Origin: Lamellibrachia satsuma
Taxonomy: Eukaryota > Annelida > Polychaeta > Sabellida > Siboglinidae
Length of the DNA stretch: 64,000 nt
Reading direction: 5' to 3'
Assembly: GCA_033239005.1 (NCBI GenBank)
Contig: BSQZ01000015.1
Location: 7,381,001 to 7,445,000, forward strand
Shown here: positions 1-10,711 of the stretch, piece by piece
How the letters are laid out: every line of letters begins with the position of its first letter
Numbering within the stretch: position 1 is the stretch's first letter
Notes under the pieces: model-generated
The model's database searches: none
What the model was told of the DNA's origin: nothing
What the model saw: the letters and a program-made list of their open reading frames with translations, nothing else
Program-made: the position numbers and the translations under genes

Positions 1-665
1 TACCACTTTTCTAACATGTTTTATAGGTCGTATTAACTTTATACTCATACATGATCTCAAATACAAAAGTAATGTTGTGATATTTTGCTGCAAAAAGTTC
101 AAAGATATACATAGCCAAACTTTAATAAATGTAAATATCTTGGACATGTTCTCACTGAAGTTCTCAGTGATGATGATGATATGGCTAGGCAGTATAAGAG
201 ATGATGATATGGCTAGGCAGTATAAGAGAATTTATGCTCAGGGTAATGCCTTGGTTCGAAAATTCTATGTGTACTGAAGATGTAAAATGTACTCTGTTTA
301 AATCATGCTGTACTTCATTATATACATGTCAGTTATGGTATAATTATAAATCGGAATCAATTAGAAAATTATGAGTAGTATACAATGTGTTTAGATTGTT
401 GTGCAATGAACCGAGGAATTGTAGTGCTAGTTATATGTTTGTGTCACGGGGATTACCCACCTGCAAAATGTTGATCAGGAAAAATATGTATAGCTAAGTC
501 GAGTAATGCAATATTACAAAGTATTATGAATAGTTATGCTTTATACACATCACCACTATGTCATCATTGGAGAAATATGCTATATATTTATAGTATTTAG
601 TCATTATAGTCTAGTCTTTATATGGATGTAATATTCCTGAATAAAGTTATTGAATTTAATTGAAA
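1..665 (+). mobile_element. 3' end of a non-LTR retrotransposon (reverse transcriptase C-terminus), decayed
   Basis: Conceptual reading on the plus strand, with frame changes and stops, gives a stretch typical of the C-terminal part of non-LTR reverse transcriptase ORFs (the YAQGNALVRKF segment near 230-265, then a TSLYTCQLW-like segment near 315-335). It runs off the left window edge. The last part is A/T-rich and ends near 640-665 with an ATAAAG-type tail. Stops and shifts show it is dead. The clade is not certain. Confidence 0.6.
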
Positions 666-959
666 AAAATTTATTTGATATAAAAATTTTATTTGCAACA
701 ATACCATTTTTTTTGGTTGCACAAACACTTTACTTACCTAGGTGAGAGTAAACTTACCAGAGTATTGTGACAATTATAATGTTGTTTGTGTTAGTGAGAG
801 GCTGTAACACAGATTCCCCAAGCAAGAATTGCTGAAATATTTGGGCATCAAAACACATCAGCACGGTAGATAGCCAAGATGCAAATGGATACATTCTAGT
901 GAATGAAGCAGTGCCTAAAATAAGACATGGTTTTCGTCAAAACACAAACTTAAATGTTG

Positions 960-1300
960 TTAGTTGTAGTGTACGGTACTTTTCTAGAATCCGGGCCAAC
1001 CAAAATTTTTATATTATTAACATGCAATGCACAATGCATGCACAATGCACATATTTATCAGCGGAACATGTAAAGTATCAAGCATGCTCTGCATAAAAAC
1101 ATTTAATCACATTTAAAAATGTTCATATTTAACATACTTTGAGAGCCATCTTGGGAATAAAAATTGGAAATATGTTTAATAATTTACATATTCCGTTCAA
1201 TATGCATTGTGTATGACTACTATACACATTGCACGTTAATATTATAAGAAAAATTGTGAGATTGACATAGGTCCAGATTCTAGAAAAATGCCTAGTGTGC
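960..1300. repeat. MITE-like imperfect inverted repeat
   Basis: The sequence around 978-1033 (TTCTAGAATCCGGG, then TATTATTAACATGCAATG) recurs in inverse orientation around 1225-1290 (CATTGCACGTTAATATTATA, then CCAGATTCTAGAAAA). The arms are about 55-65 bp and diverged, with roughly 190 bp between them and no coding potential. This fits a small non-autonomous DNA transposon or foldback unit. No target duplication was identified. Confidence 0.55.
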
Positions 1301-4300
1301 TGCAAATTACAGAAAATACATGTAGAGGTATAACTATATGTGTGCAACCCCTTCTATCAATGATAAATGCATTTAAAAAGATAAAAAAAGGATCCTTTTG
1401 ACCACATATGAATGGTTGGTAGTTCCAACCCAGTCCCTTCTTCCCTTCCCTTCTGCCAGCCACTTACGTTCGCTTTTGAGATGTGTCTTCCCCAAATTTT
1501 CTCTGAGCACCTGGTTGACTATAGCTACAAGAAATACCCCGTATTCTTGTTTTAGAATGGATACTGCACATCTGTCACGTTGATTGTTTCCATTCCTTAC
1601 AACCACTAACTTGTCTCCAATGTTTGACTTTGAAGTAGTTTTAAATATGTGGTAACTACAAATGGTTGACCAAAATGTTTCCACCTCCGTTCATCATACT
1701 TTATAAAAACAGTTTTGTGTGTGCTAATTAGAACACAATTTATGACATTTTCAGCATCTCAAAAATTTGTCAGGCATACACTTAATAGGTTGGTATGGCT
1801 GTTTGTTTTCTTAATGGCACTACACAGGTTTCTCAATAGTGAATGATGTTTACTTTTTTAGACCCATGATATCTAAAACTCATATGTTTCCAATAGTTTC
1901 GTAGACAGACATATGAGCATGGAGATGGCCAACACCTTACTATAAATAAGGTTCACGCAATGAACATAATTATACTGGAATTGGCCCTAGAAAATAGCTA
2001 GATGTACATGTGTGCAAAGAACAGATAGCATATGTGGTCCCAGTTACCGTGAGAGCCACAGCCCAAGACTTTGCCAATTGTTTCAGAATCCTCCCAGACA
2101 AGCAATAACAGTTACAAGAGCTCAGTCAACTGCTGTAGATCACAACCTTATACTACGGTATCATCAAAGACATTTGAAAAAAGCAGAGAAACTTTGCTTA
2201 CCTGTTAACCACTAAAAAACATTGTTAACCACCATTAACCAAGTTGTTCATGACTAACAGCAGCAGGTAGAAGCAACTGTCATGCTCTATCACTTACCAT
2301 GCATTTGAGTCTTAGGTAAATCTTCTCTCACTAACCAGCATGCGACCAGCCAGGAGGCAATATCAAAGGGCGGGAACAACTGGACTTCAGCCACAGTAGT
2401 TGCAATCTCTGAGAAGGTCATCATGGCTGGAGGTCCCGATGCTCCCCGACACTATAGCTGCTAGCAGACACTGCCTGTCTGGAGGTCCCAATGCTCCCTG
2501 GTGCTACGGCTGTCAGCAGAGGCACTGCCTGTCTGGAGGTCCTGGTGCTATGGCTGTCAGAAGGGGCAATGCCTGTCAAGGAGCAATGTACACCACCATA
2601 TATCACAACTGCCACAAGCTATATCTGTCATAAAGAAGCTGAACCAAACTGCAACATCACGAGAATAAATATATAATTTACCTTTAACACAGCTGACTTA
2701 ACAGCATAACGTTTTACAAGAAATTTTTGTCAATGGTGTCATTTTAGTTCTGCAATTTGAATGAACTGAAAAGACTGATTATATTACAATTAGTTTAGCT
2801 ACTACAAGAATGGTTACAGTCAATGTAGTACTATTGATATGTTTATCATTCTAGTCTATGTGTGTGTATTGGACGTTTTTATTTAATCTATGAAAGTTGA
2901 AACGTCAAGATAATGTAATGTCAACAAAATGTTGTTTTCGATGGATATTTTGCTTTTCGATGGCAATCTTGTTACCTTGCTCTTAATTGTAATCAATGTA
3001 CAAAAATAAATGTTTAAGTGTTGCCCTTGTTAACAATTCAAATTGTAAATGTAACGTAAATGTCGTATGTAATTTGTAAATGACCCGGGCCGAGGGCCGG
3101 GTCAAAATATTTGTGGCGGTCCTGCTATCACTTGAGGACGTTTTTAAAGTAATGGGGAATAATGTGGTACGAGTCATGTCAAGGGAGAATTGTCGTGCGT
3201 ACGAATCGTTTTCTGGTACGAATCGCTTGGGTGCGAGAGGGATAGAACGGTAACGCCAACGCCAACGGTAAAAATAAAACATAATATATAAAAGATAAGG
3301 TCGTTTAGCGGCGTAACTAATTTTGGCCAATCTAGTTCATGATTACCTATTGTGGATGTTTGTATAAAGCATATGGACAATTTGAGCGGATTTAAGGCTT
3401 ATGGGACACAAGGGAAGTCACAATAATTTATATCAAACCTCAGGAAGACGATGTTGTTGTCGCTCGAGGAACGCCGTTGGCCGACTGCGCACGTGCATCA
3501 CGTTTAACGCGCGTACCGCCACCTGTTGAATGGTAATAATAATACAATTTTAAACAACTTAAAAATGGGGAGCGGTGGTAACAATAGGGGACATAAGCGA
3601 GTCTCGTTTCGAGTGGATAGTTGACGAGATAATACACTTCCGGCCTCCAAGTTGTGCACACCACTACACGTTAAAGATATCTATGTCAATATAAAATAAA
3701 CCATTGGTATTAGTATTATCACATTTTAATTATAGCTGTTTTAATAAATAATAGAAGTAAACGTGTTATTGTTTGATCTCCGTTTTTTAATTCCAGATGT
3801 GTTTATGTGTGAAATGCGATAGAGGGCAGAGTGTCGTTGGGGCCGGAAGTGAGTATCTATAAGTAATTTCTTGCAAATGTACTGCACCATACAGCTTTAA
3901 CAAGATCCAATGCAAATGGCAAGTGGCCAAGGAAGCCATTGCCTTATTGAGAGTCCTACCATGTTACCCCTATAGTATAGGTTATGGCTATGCGTAACCC
4001 GCCCTTCTGATATATTTGTCACTTTTGTTTTTAAAAATACATTTCACGCTGCTAGCATAAATTTACAGTAGGCCTACTGGTTTGTAAGCCAGTACGCAAG
4101 GCTACACCGGTGAAACATAGCGTTCACCCGTCGTGGTTAAATTAATTTAGTTCTATGCAGTCATTATCAGCTCACAACTCGTTGGCTGAGGCATCGGTGC
4201 GAACTGCCCGAGCGTTGTTACAGTTGTAACAACTTAGCCCAAACACAATTTTTGCAGTTGAACGCATGTGGCCGTTAACATATCCTGAATTTCAGTTGAA

Positions 4301-4664
4301 CTTCTACTTGGCATAGCAACTTATTTTATATAGTATGCCCTGTATATGTCACAAGTTTTATTCATTAAAAATAAAAAGTGACTGCGTGAGATGATATTAT
4401 GTGAGCATAGCAAAAGAAGTGGTTAAAAGTGTTTTTTAACTCCCGATTTCTCGAAAGAGTGTAGACTCTTTCGCGCCGTTTGCTTAGCAATATGGTCATA
4501 CTAACAAACTACAACTTAAACGAGGAAAAAGAAAGGAGAAGCATTTGAGTGAAAAATTAAAACGTGTAAATGACGTCAGCAGGAATTGACGGATCCATCA
4601 CGTGAACGTTTGCTTAGCAACTAGGTCCGTCAAACTAGCAAACATGGCCACGGCTGTCGGATAT
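1301..4664. other. Left flanking host DNA without a recognisable gene
   Basis: Apart from the short tandem repeat near 2.4-2.6 kb, nothing codes recognisably. A more GC-rich stretch at 3080-3660 holds a GGGCC-rich hairpin and a TATA-like ATATATAAAAG near 3284, possibly an old LTR or promoter. Just before the Polinton insertion (4560-4660) the sequence has a CRE-like TGACGTCA, a CACGTG E-box and a repeated TTTGCTTAGCAA motif (also near 4480), so the target may lie in regulatory DNA. Confidence 0.4.
2427..2580. repeat. Imperfect tandem repeat, about three copies
   Basis: The phrase CTGGAGGTCC...GCTGTCAG...GCACTGCCTGT occurs about three times with shortening of the last copy. It keeps several frames open, which explains the short ORFs here; there is no evidence for a gene. 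Confidence 0.6.
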
Positions 4665-4670
4665 ACCGTC
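4665..4670. repeat. Target-site duplication, left copy (ACCGTC)
   Basis: Six bases directly outside the left terminal repeat match exactly the six bases outside the right terminal repeat. This fits the 6-bp staggered cut of Polinton integrases. Confidence 0.93.
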
Positions 4671-4837
4671 AGTAGTTATAGTGTGCTAAAGAAACCTCAA
4701 AAGAGTCGTCCAGTAAAGAGGTGGTCAGTAACTTCCGGTATAGAGGCTTCTGGGTAGCCCCCAGCGCCCCCTAGCGGTGACCTACATCCACCACGAGCGC
4801 CCCCTAGCGACTGGAGATAACCCTAACGGTCATAACC
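4671..4837 (+). repeat. Left terminal inverted repeat
   Basis: 167 bp, matching the reverse complement of 22648-22814 at every position I compared. It contains two GCGCCCCCTAGCG motifs, 36 bp apart, that could be protein-binding sites. In protein-primed replication the terminal repeat is the origin, with terminal protein linked to its 5' end. Confidence 0.95.
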
Positions 4838-5520
4838 CCAACATGTTGACATGATTCCGACCTGTTGATCTCATGTGTGGTGACCTTTGACCTCAGTAGT
4901 GACCGCTACCCTAACGTAGTGACCGCTACCCTATGTGAGCGCTACCCCGATCCTTGAGGAGTAATTTTATTCCAAGACATATAATCCGTGGTTCGATGTA
5001 GTCCGCGATACCCTAACCGTTGGTTCGTTGTGCCCCGCGTTACCCTGTTGCTAACAGACACAACACCTCATTGAATGAAATCATCAAGAAACTTTAATAT
5101 TTAATAACGATACATCATATTAAAGCACATAAAATCATATAAATATAGTAATATAATTATTTAAAAATAGTTATATATCAAATCATATAAATATAGTAAT
5201 ATCATTATTTAAAAAAATAGCCATATATATCAAATCATATATATATATATATCAAATCATATTAAAGCACATAAAATCATATAAATATAGTAATATCATT
5301 ATTTAAAAAATAACCATATATATCAAATCATATTAAAACACATAAAATCATATTAATTATTTAGAAAAATAGCCATATATTTAATCATATTAAAGCATAT
5401 AAATATCGTTCGTTATTTCATTTAAAAATAGCCATATATAAAGCATATAAAGTCATATAAATATCTTTCATTAGTTCATTTAAAAATAGCCATGTTAAAG
5501 CATATAAAGTCATATATTGA
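4838..5520. repeat. Left subterminal region: GTGACCGCTACCC repeats, then AT-rich tandem repeats
   Basis: At 4890-4950 GTGACCGCTACCCTA and variants recur. From about 5096 to 5520 a diverged unit of roughly 60-75 bp (CATATAAATATAGTAATATCATTATTTAAAAATAGCCATATATATCAAAT, shortened or altered per copy) is repeated about six times. There is no open reading frame. This could be regulatory or replication-related DNA, or the 3' flank of the minus-strand gene next to it. Confidence 0.6.
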
Positions 5521-5547
5521 AACATAGTGTTCATCTTGTTTTCCATT

Positions 5548-6045
5548 TCAACACAAGTTCAGTGGTGGCAGTGACTTTCCTCTTCTGTCAATAAGTTTTG
5601 TAGGTCGTTGTACTGGGTGTTTTACTACATTGCTGCACTCCCTACACGCCTTTTCCATTTCTATCACGGAACGTGGTATTGCTATTTCCCCTTTATCGTT
5701 AAACCCCCACAGCATTTCCATTTCTATCTGAGAACGTGATTTAAATAGTTTCATTTCTTGCATGACAGACGGCCACAGGGCTCTGTGTTTTACCAACGCG
5801 GCGTAAACGTTAGCAGGTTGCTGTCTCTGTTGACCCATAGCATTGCAGCCCATGGCAATTTCCATGGTAACCCGCTCTATTGGCCGCACCATTCCTAACT
5901 CTACCATAACAGCAGACCATAATTTCCTGTGGTCTAGAAATGCAGCGTAGTCATCGCACTCGTTGTCCCAACTCTCGGACTGATAACCATCGTCGACGAT
6001 GTCGTCGTTGACCACGAGCGGCGTACGATCACGTAACTCTTTCAT
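5548..6045 (-). CDS. Polinton orphan protein with two internal repeats
   Basis: A 165-residue ORF and the only convincing minus-strand gene in the element. I do not recognise its family. The sequence shows two related blocks: one has HRKLWSAVMVELGM followed by a VTMEIAMGCNAMG segment, the other HRALWPSVMQEMKL followed by an IEMEMLWGFNDKG segment. These read as a tandem repeat of about 45-60 residues with conserved His, Trp, Met/Glu and Gly positions. The C-terminus is basic and proline-containing. Start: the ATG at 6045 is the first in frame. A TATAAATA box at 6329-6336 (minus strand) would put the transcript start near 6300, leaving a leader of about 250 nt with an acceptor-like TTTTTCAG at about 6073, so a 5' intron is possible. 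Its place beside the left terminus, transcribed divergently from the rest, suggests an accessory or early role. Confidence 0.7.
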   Translation of the reverse strand: MKELRDRTPLVVNDDIVDDGYQSESWDNECDDYAAFLDHRKLWSAVMVELGMVRPIERVTMEIAMGCNAMGQQRQQPANVYAALVKHRALWPSVMQEMKLFKSRSQIEMEMLWGFNDKGEIAIPRSVIEMEKACRECSNVVKHPVQRPTKLIDRRGKSLPPLNLC

Positions 6046-6328
6046 TACGAACGCCCAGTGGATTCTATGGAAGCTGAAAAATCAGAGTGAAAGACACATT
6101 GAGCCATTGGTAAAGGACTGTGTTAAAAGCATCGTATATACATTAAATAGCACATGCACATCTGTTAATAATAAACTATGAGTAGACCGGCTGTGAGCGG
6201 TGTACTTTGGATCCACCACGGCGTATGTAATGCTACACCGACAGCAGTAGAAACGCGTAGAAACTAGGTCATCGAAAACTGATAAGACTGACACGGCGAC
6301 CTCGCTCGGCCGACGCGGCGCGCGTGCT

Positions 6329-6336
6329 ATTTATAA
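6329..6336 (-). promoter_or_regulatory. TATA box of the minus-strand orphan gene
   Basis: Reads TATAAATA on the minus strand, about 290 bp upstream of the ORF start, in a GC-rich setting. A possible plus-strand TATA (ATAAAAG near 6386) lies about 50 bp away, so this may be a divergent promoter. Confidence 0.45.
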
Positions 6337-6385
6337 TCAGACTACCAGCCGCTTAGCAAGAGGCATTGTAACTAGGTCACAGACG

Positions 6386-6648
6386 CATAAAAGATGTCTC
6401 TTAAAGTTAAACTGTGTGTGTTATGTAGACGCTTTTAAAACCTTTTATAAACACAGGAGTACGTATCACCAAACAGCCACGGACAATATGTACTTACGAT
6501 CGATACAGTATCAGGCTCAACGCAACGCCAATCTCGATATAGGCTTGCATCAAGTCGGAAAACAAAGCGACACTAGACAGCATCGTGATGACGTCAGAGG
6601 CAACGACAGCAGCAGCAGCAGCAGCAGAACGACGGTTGCAGAATGGCG
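6386..6648 (+). other. Possible 5' leader exon ending at a strong splice donor
   Basis: A TATA-like ATAAAAG near 6386 is followed by a CAG-repeat tract (6608-6628) and then ATGGCG directly abutting GTAAGT at 6649, a near-consensus donor. The phase after ATGGCG is 0, the same as the acceptors at 7970 and 8637. A second leader for those exons is therefore possible but unproven. The ORF here (6416-6652) is otherwise unremarkable. Confidence 0.3.
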
Positions 6649-6652
6649 GTAA

Positions 6653-7373
6653 GTGTATAAAGAAATACCTTGTCTGAGGACGGCTTTATATAGGAAACGC
6701 TAAACAATGCAGACAGCTGACATAAGCTGCTATAACACAATAACAAATCCATCAAAGTAAGAAAGTTATGTTAGAAAACACCCATAATAAAATTATTATT
6801 AAACTGGAATGCTAATAATCAACTCCCAAATCCGCTAGAACAATAAGTCATCCTTCACAACGAAAAACATGTTCGATAAGTCTGTCACAGAAGTGTCAGA
6901 GAATCGATGCTGAAAGCAAAATCTCATTTATCACGTGTAAAAAACAAAGTCAACCAGTTCTCAACCAACGTTGTATCGATTCCAGACATTCTGCACGAAA
7001 CAGTAAACAACTCCTCCCTCGATAAGCTTGTCAACTAACTAACGCTGAATCCGAAAACTCATTTATCACGCATAAAAACACCATGTACTTATGGAAGTTA
7101 TTGCTGCATGGAAACTGGTGGACATTAATGCATATGCATTAAGTTATATATGCATGCATTAATTTATATATGCATGCATTAATTTATGCATGCATTTTAT
7201 GTATATAAATACAGTGCATGTAACATTAAACAGCATAAACGCGAATTCATTCGAAAAAAACAGGCGCCATAAAGTCTGGCGCGCATAGCGATAGGAATGC
7301 GCGGTGATTGCGCAATACATACCAGAGGGCCAGCTGGTAAATATAACACAGACGCGCCATGCAACCGGCCCGC
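6653..7373. other. Polinton intergenic region with ATGCATGCAT palindromes
   Basis: No convincing gene. At 7125-7205 the self-complementary ATGCATGCATTAATTTATAT unit recurs several times. A TATATAGG lies near 6692. This could be promoter, origin-like or intron DNA. Confidence 0.45.
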
Positions 7374-7381
7374 TATATAAG
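7374..7381 (+). promoter_or_regulatory. TATA box of the early-type gene block
   Basis: TATATAAG, 85-92 bp upstream of the ATG at 7466, predicts a transcript start near 7405. It serves the RPA-like gene and, by inference, the two alternatively spliced products. Confidence 0.65.
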
Positions 7382-7465
7382 GGACCCGTAGCTGCAACTG
7401 TCATAACACGATTCTCGCAGCGATTCACTCACTCGACAGTCTCTCTCTCACTCTACCGAAGCAAG

Positions 7466-7969
7466 ATGGCCGCCGCCGCGCAGCAGCAGCTCTTCGATGA
7501 CGAGCACATGATGAACCTGACGCGTTTGCAGTCGGAGGTAAGCGATGGAACATACAAGTTTCCAACACCGTTAACCATAGTGTCTACCGCACGGCAGGAG
7601 AGATATGTAGTATATCTGGCATGCTCAGAGTGTTCCGTAGGTGTCCAGCGTAGTACCAGTAAGGGCTACTATTGTTCGGTGCACAAATGGCAGCGGTCTC
7701 CGACGTATAGATTCAACCTCCGTGTCCTTCTGAGGGACAGCATAGGCAGTGAATGTTGGATTAGCGTATTTGATACGCTGGCAGTTAAAATCCTTGGCTT
7801 CACCGCGAACCAGTACGTTGCAATGAAGTCAGAAGACGAACGGGTGGCAGCCCTGTCTGTGTTGAGGGGGGTCCGTGTCAGAGCGACCATTAAAAAGCGT
7901 GTCAACAAGGAGTACGTAAACTACATTGCGTCAGAGTTGGAAATTCTTGACGAGGCATTCTCTTTGTAG
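7466..7969 (+). CDS. RPA-like single-strand DNA-binding protein (OB fold with zinc ribbon)
   Basis: 167 residues from the ATG at 7466. The ORF is open upstream to 7304, but the TATA box at 7374 argues for the downstream ATG. The body resembles the C-terminal DNA-binding domain of the large RPA subunit. A zinc-ribbon half LACSEC and second half YYCSVHKW are followed by YRFNLRVLLRDSIGSECWIS, VFDTLAVKILGF and a later basic strand region (RATIKKRVNKEY). That is the family order of zinc ribbon inside an OB fold followed by the strand carrying the 'FD...aeklLG' motif. The role expected is coating single strands displaced during protein-primed replication. A GAG|GTAAGC donor after residue 24 (7537/7538) lets the same leader splice to 7970 or 8637. 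The stop codon TAG at 7967-7969 is also the acceptor AG of the next exon. The RPA assignment rests on motif similarity and is moderately strong. Confidence 0.75.
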   Translation: MAAAAQQQLFDDEHMMNLTRLQSEVSDGTYKFPTPLTIVSTARQERYVVYLACSECSVGVQRSTSKGYYCSVHKWQRSPTYRFNLRVLLRDSIGSECWISVFDTLAVKILGFTANQYVAMKSEDERVAALSVLRGVRVRATIKKRVNKEYVNYIASELEILDEAFSL

Positions 7970-8605
7970 GAGGAAGACAAAGAGAATGCCATCGCCACCA
8001 GCTCTGACAACAGCAATGAAAGTACAGAAAGCACGTACGAAAAGATACGGGACTGGGAAAATACCATGAATAAAAAGGTACAGCAGTGGTTAGACTCGTA
8101 TGAACAACGTAATCTGTTACCATCCACACCATCCATCACTTCCTCTACCGAACCGACTCTGTGTATAACAGACGAGGAAAATAAAGATGCGGTTATTAGC
8201 GTAAGCAGCGAAACAGCTATGACCATAAGCAGCAGCAGCAGCGGCAGCAGCGACAGCAGCAGCAGTGGTGGTAACCATGGCAACGATATGCAGGCGACAG
8301 CAATGAACATAGACAGAATACGAAATCGTACAGAAGCCATGATGAACCAGAACACCTTCAACACATTGATAGACGCAGCTTGTGTTCGTTATGCATGTAA
8401 CGAGATTGAGCGTATATTAGATTTATCGGAAGGTGAATATTACGTACCGTCTTCCGGTCTGATCAATCACATCTTGCGCTGGGTTGTCATAGCGATAGAG
8501 GAGAGGGTTGGTAAAAGGCAATGGCATGACGATATGGCAGACACGATCAGAGCGACCATAGCCAGTCTATATGCGGGTAAGAATGACGTTCCTGACATTG
8601 ATTAA
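7970..8605 (+). CDS. Serine-rich Polinton protein, probably spliced to the 7466-7537 leader
   Basis: Open in frame from 7970, directly after the acceptor-like TTCTCTTTGTAG, giving 211 residues. The first internal ATG is at 8066 (179 residues). Joined to the leader exon 7466-7537, which ends in phase 0, it would be 235 residues. It starts very acidic (EEDKENA), has a Ser-rich low-complexity middle encoded by an AGC repeat (8229-8270), and ends in a predicted helical, His/Trp-containing domain (from about 8350: NTFNTLIDAAC, then HILRWVVIAIEERVG). I do not recognise the family. The acidic/Ser-rich segment plus folded domain looks regulatory, but function is unknown. Translation from 8066 on an unspliced or separate transcript is the alternative. 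Confidence 0.6.
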   Translation, partial: EEDKENAIATSSDNSNESTESTYEKIRDWENTMNKKVQQWLDSYEQRNLLPSTPSITSSTEPTLCITDEENKDAVISVSSETAMTISSSSSGSSDSSSSGGNHGNDMQATAMNIDRIRNRTEAMMNQNTFNTLIDAACVRYACNEIERILDLSEGEYYVPSSGLINHILRWVVIAIEERVGKRQWHDDMADTIRATIASLYAGKNDVPDID

Positions 8606-8636
8606 ACAGGTGTGTCTTTTGTTGTCCCGTCTATAG

Positions 8637-9281
8637 ATCCATAACGGCCTGCGTCAGTTACGCGAGGCGTACGAGAACGATAACGCCGACGACGATGACA
8701 AGATACCACCACAACAGCAGCGCAAACGCCGGATGTCATCGTTGCCTGCAAACGATCTGCGGTTGGTGCTCAACAGAAAACGTCGGTTTGCAGCACCAAC
8801 CGCAGCAGCAGCAGCAGCAGCAGCAGCAACCCCAGCAGCTACGGCGGTGACAGCAGCAGCATCAATGACACCGCCACCCCCACCGCCGTCGTGTTTACAA
8901 AGCACCTTCGAATTCACACCAGCGTCGCCACCATCGTCACCGTCGCCATCATCGTCGTCGACGTCATCGTTTGAAACATTGAACAAGACATTGATGACAC
9001 CGCCATCCTCCGACACACAGCAGCCATCAACATCGTCATCATTACCCTGCACCTGCGATCGCTGCTGCAACGAAACAATCATATTAGAATCTACGCCAAG
9101 CAATCCGAACATTTTAAACCCAGAAGTAGCAAATACCATGATCACAGAAGCATTCACGCATCTCATCATGCATAGAGCACACCATACACCTCTGACAGTA
9201 GCCGAAGCTACTGTCAATGTATGTGCAGAAGGATGCACTCGGCTACTGTCAGAGGAGATGCAAGCATACTTAATACACGAA

Positions 9282-9311
<30 letters not shown>
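8637..9311 (+). CDS. Ala/Pro/Ser-rich Polinton protein, probably spliced to the 7466-7537 leader
   Basis: Open in frame from 8637, directly after a good acceptor (CTTTTGTTGTCCCGTCTATAG). It encodes 224 residues, or 248 with the 24-residue leader. The first internal ATG is at 8733 (192 residues). An N-terminal basic patch QQQRKRRM could be a nuclear signal. Then come a poly-Ala run, a poly-Pro run and a long Ser/Pro-rich segment. A CxCDRCC cluster precedes a predicted helical C-terminal domain. This layout resembles viral transactivators in composition only; no homology is claimed. The stop lies in the loop of a perfect 19-bp hairpin (9282-9333). Confidence 0.6.
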
Positions 9312-9790
<479 letters not shown>

Positions 9791-9822
9791 TTATGCATGA
9801 AGAGATCGACTTCTCTATATAC

Positions 9823-10030
9823 AATTATTCACACACGTGACCTCTGTCGTGGTGTAAAAACCCACAAGTCCGCCATTATTCACACACGTGACCCCTGTCG
9901 TGGTGTAAAAACCCACAAGTCAGCCAATATTCACACACACGTGACCTCTGTCGTGGTGTAAAAACCCACAAGTCAGCCATTATTCACACACACGTGACCT
10001 CTGTCGTGGTGTAAAAACCCACAAGTCAAT
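9823..10030 (+). repeat. 3'-flank motif array of the early block (four copies)
   Basis: Four copies of a roughly 52-54 bp unit, each containing CACACGTGACC, then CTCTGTCGTGGTGTAAAAA and CCCACAAGTC. The core is closely related to the array at 22085-22250 after the late block. The array precedes an AATAAA at 10112, so it probably lies in the 3' untranslated region. Confidence 0.8.
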
Positions 10031-10111
10031 CATCATCATCATCAACTTATATAGAGAAGCCTATCTTTTCATATCAGTATATATATATTTCATAGACAAT
10101 GTATTCTATTG

Positions 10112-10117
10112 AATAAA
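10112..10117 (+). terminator. Polyadenylation signal of the early-type block
   Basis: AATAAA in the context TTGAATAAAATAG, about 80 bp after the motif array. The right-hand gene block ends with the very similar CTCAATAAAATAC. Confidence 0.6.
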
Positions 10118-10224
10118 ATAGTCAAAATGGAATGGAACGTGTTGTACCGTCATTATTCGCACGACTGACACCCCTCTTCACGAAAGGGAAACCCGTAGTC
10201 GATTATGATGGACATAGTGGACAA

Positions 10225-10700
10225 TACTAAGTGTCCAAGTTAGAAACGCCCCTTTTTAGTAATTGAGCAATAGGAATCAAGCTAGGAACGTCTCTCATTT
10301 GTGATTGGACAATAGTAGCCATGTTAATTAGTAATTGACCAATAGGAACGTCTCTTATTAATGATTGACATCTTATCCACCTCGCACCTACTATATAGAT
10401 GTAGTGAGAGTCCATAGTACTCATGTTAGGTTATTCGTGATTGGTCAATAGTACCCATGTTAATTAGTAATTGACCAATAGGAATCAAGCTAGGAACGTC
10501 TCTTATTGCTGATTGGTCAATAGTTAATTAGTAATTGACCAATAGGAATCAAGCTAGGAACGTCTCTTATTGCTGATTGGTCAATAGTACCCATGTTAAT
10601 TAGTAATTGACCAATAGGAACGTCTCTTATTAATGATTGACATGTTATCCACCTCGCACGCACTATATAGATGTACTGAGAGTCCATTCCCTCTCAGTTG
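10225..10700 (+). promoter_or_regulatory. Modular CCAAT/TATA promoter of the polymerase gene
   Basis: Repeated modules carry CCAAT boxes in both orientations (TGACCAATAGGAA and GATTGGTCAATAG) separated by AACGTCTCTTATT and TTAATTAGTAATTGACC. A core with CCACCTCGCAC, TATATAG and GAGAGTCCAT occurs twice: upstream near 10378-10414 (TATA at 10392) and again at 10651-10688 (TATA at 10664). The second is 40-50 bp before the polymerase ATG at 10712. The duplicated core may be an earlier or alternative start site. Confidence 0.7.
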
Positions 10701-10711
10701 TAGACGCAGCC

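Noticed and set aside
3081..3800. Possible solo LTR (TGTGGCGGTCC start, TATATAAAAG box, AATAAA-like end)
   Set aside because: No matching 5-bp flanking duplication, and no second copy in the window to define its ends.
6082..6294. 70-residue minus-strand ORF between the TATA box and the orphan gene
   Set aside because: No similarity; better explained as leader or intron sequence of the orphan gene.
9823..10030. Reading the four-unit array as a CRISPR array
   Set aside because: The unit repeats along nearly all its length without unique spacers, the genome is eukaryotic, and the same motif marks gene 3' ends.
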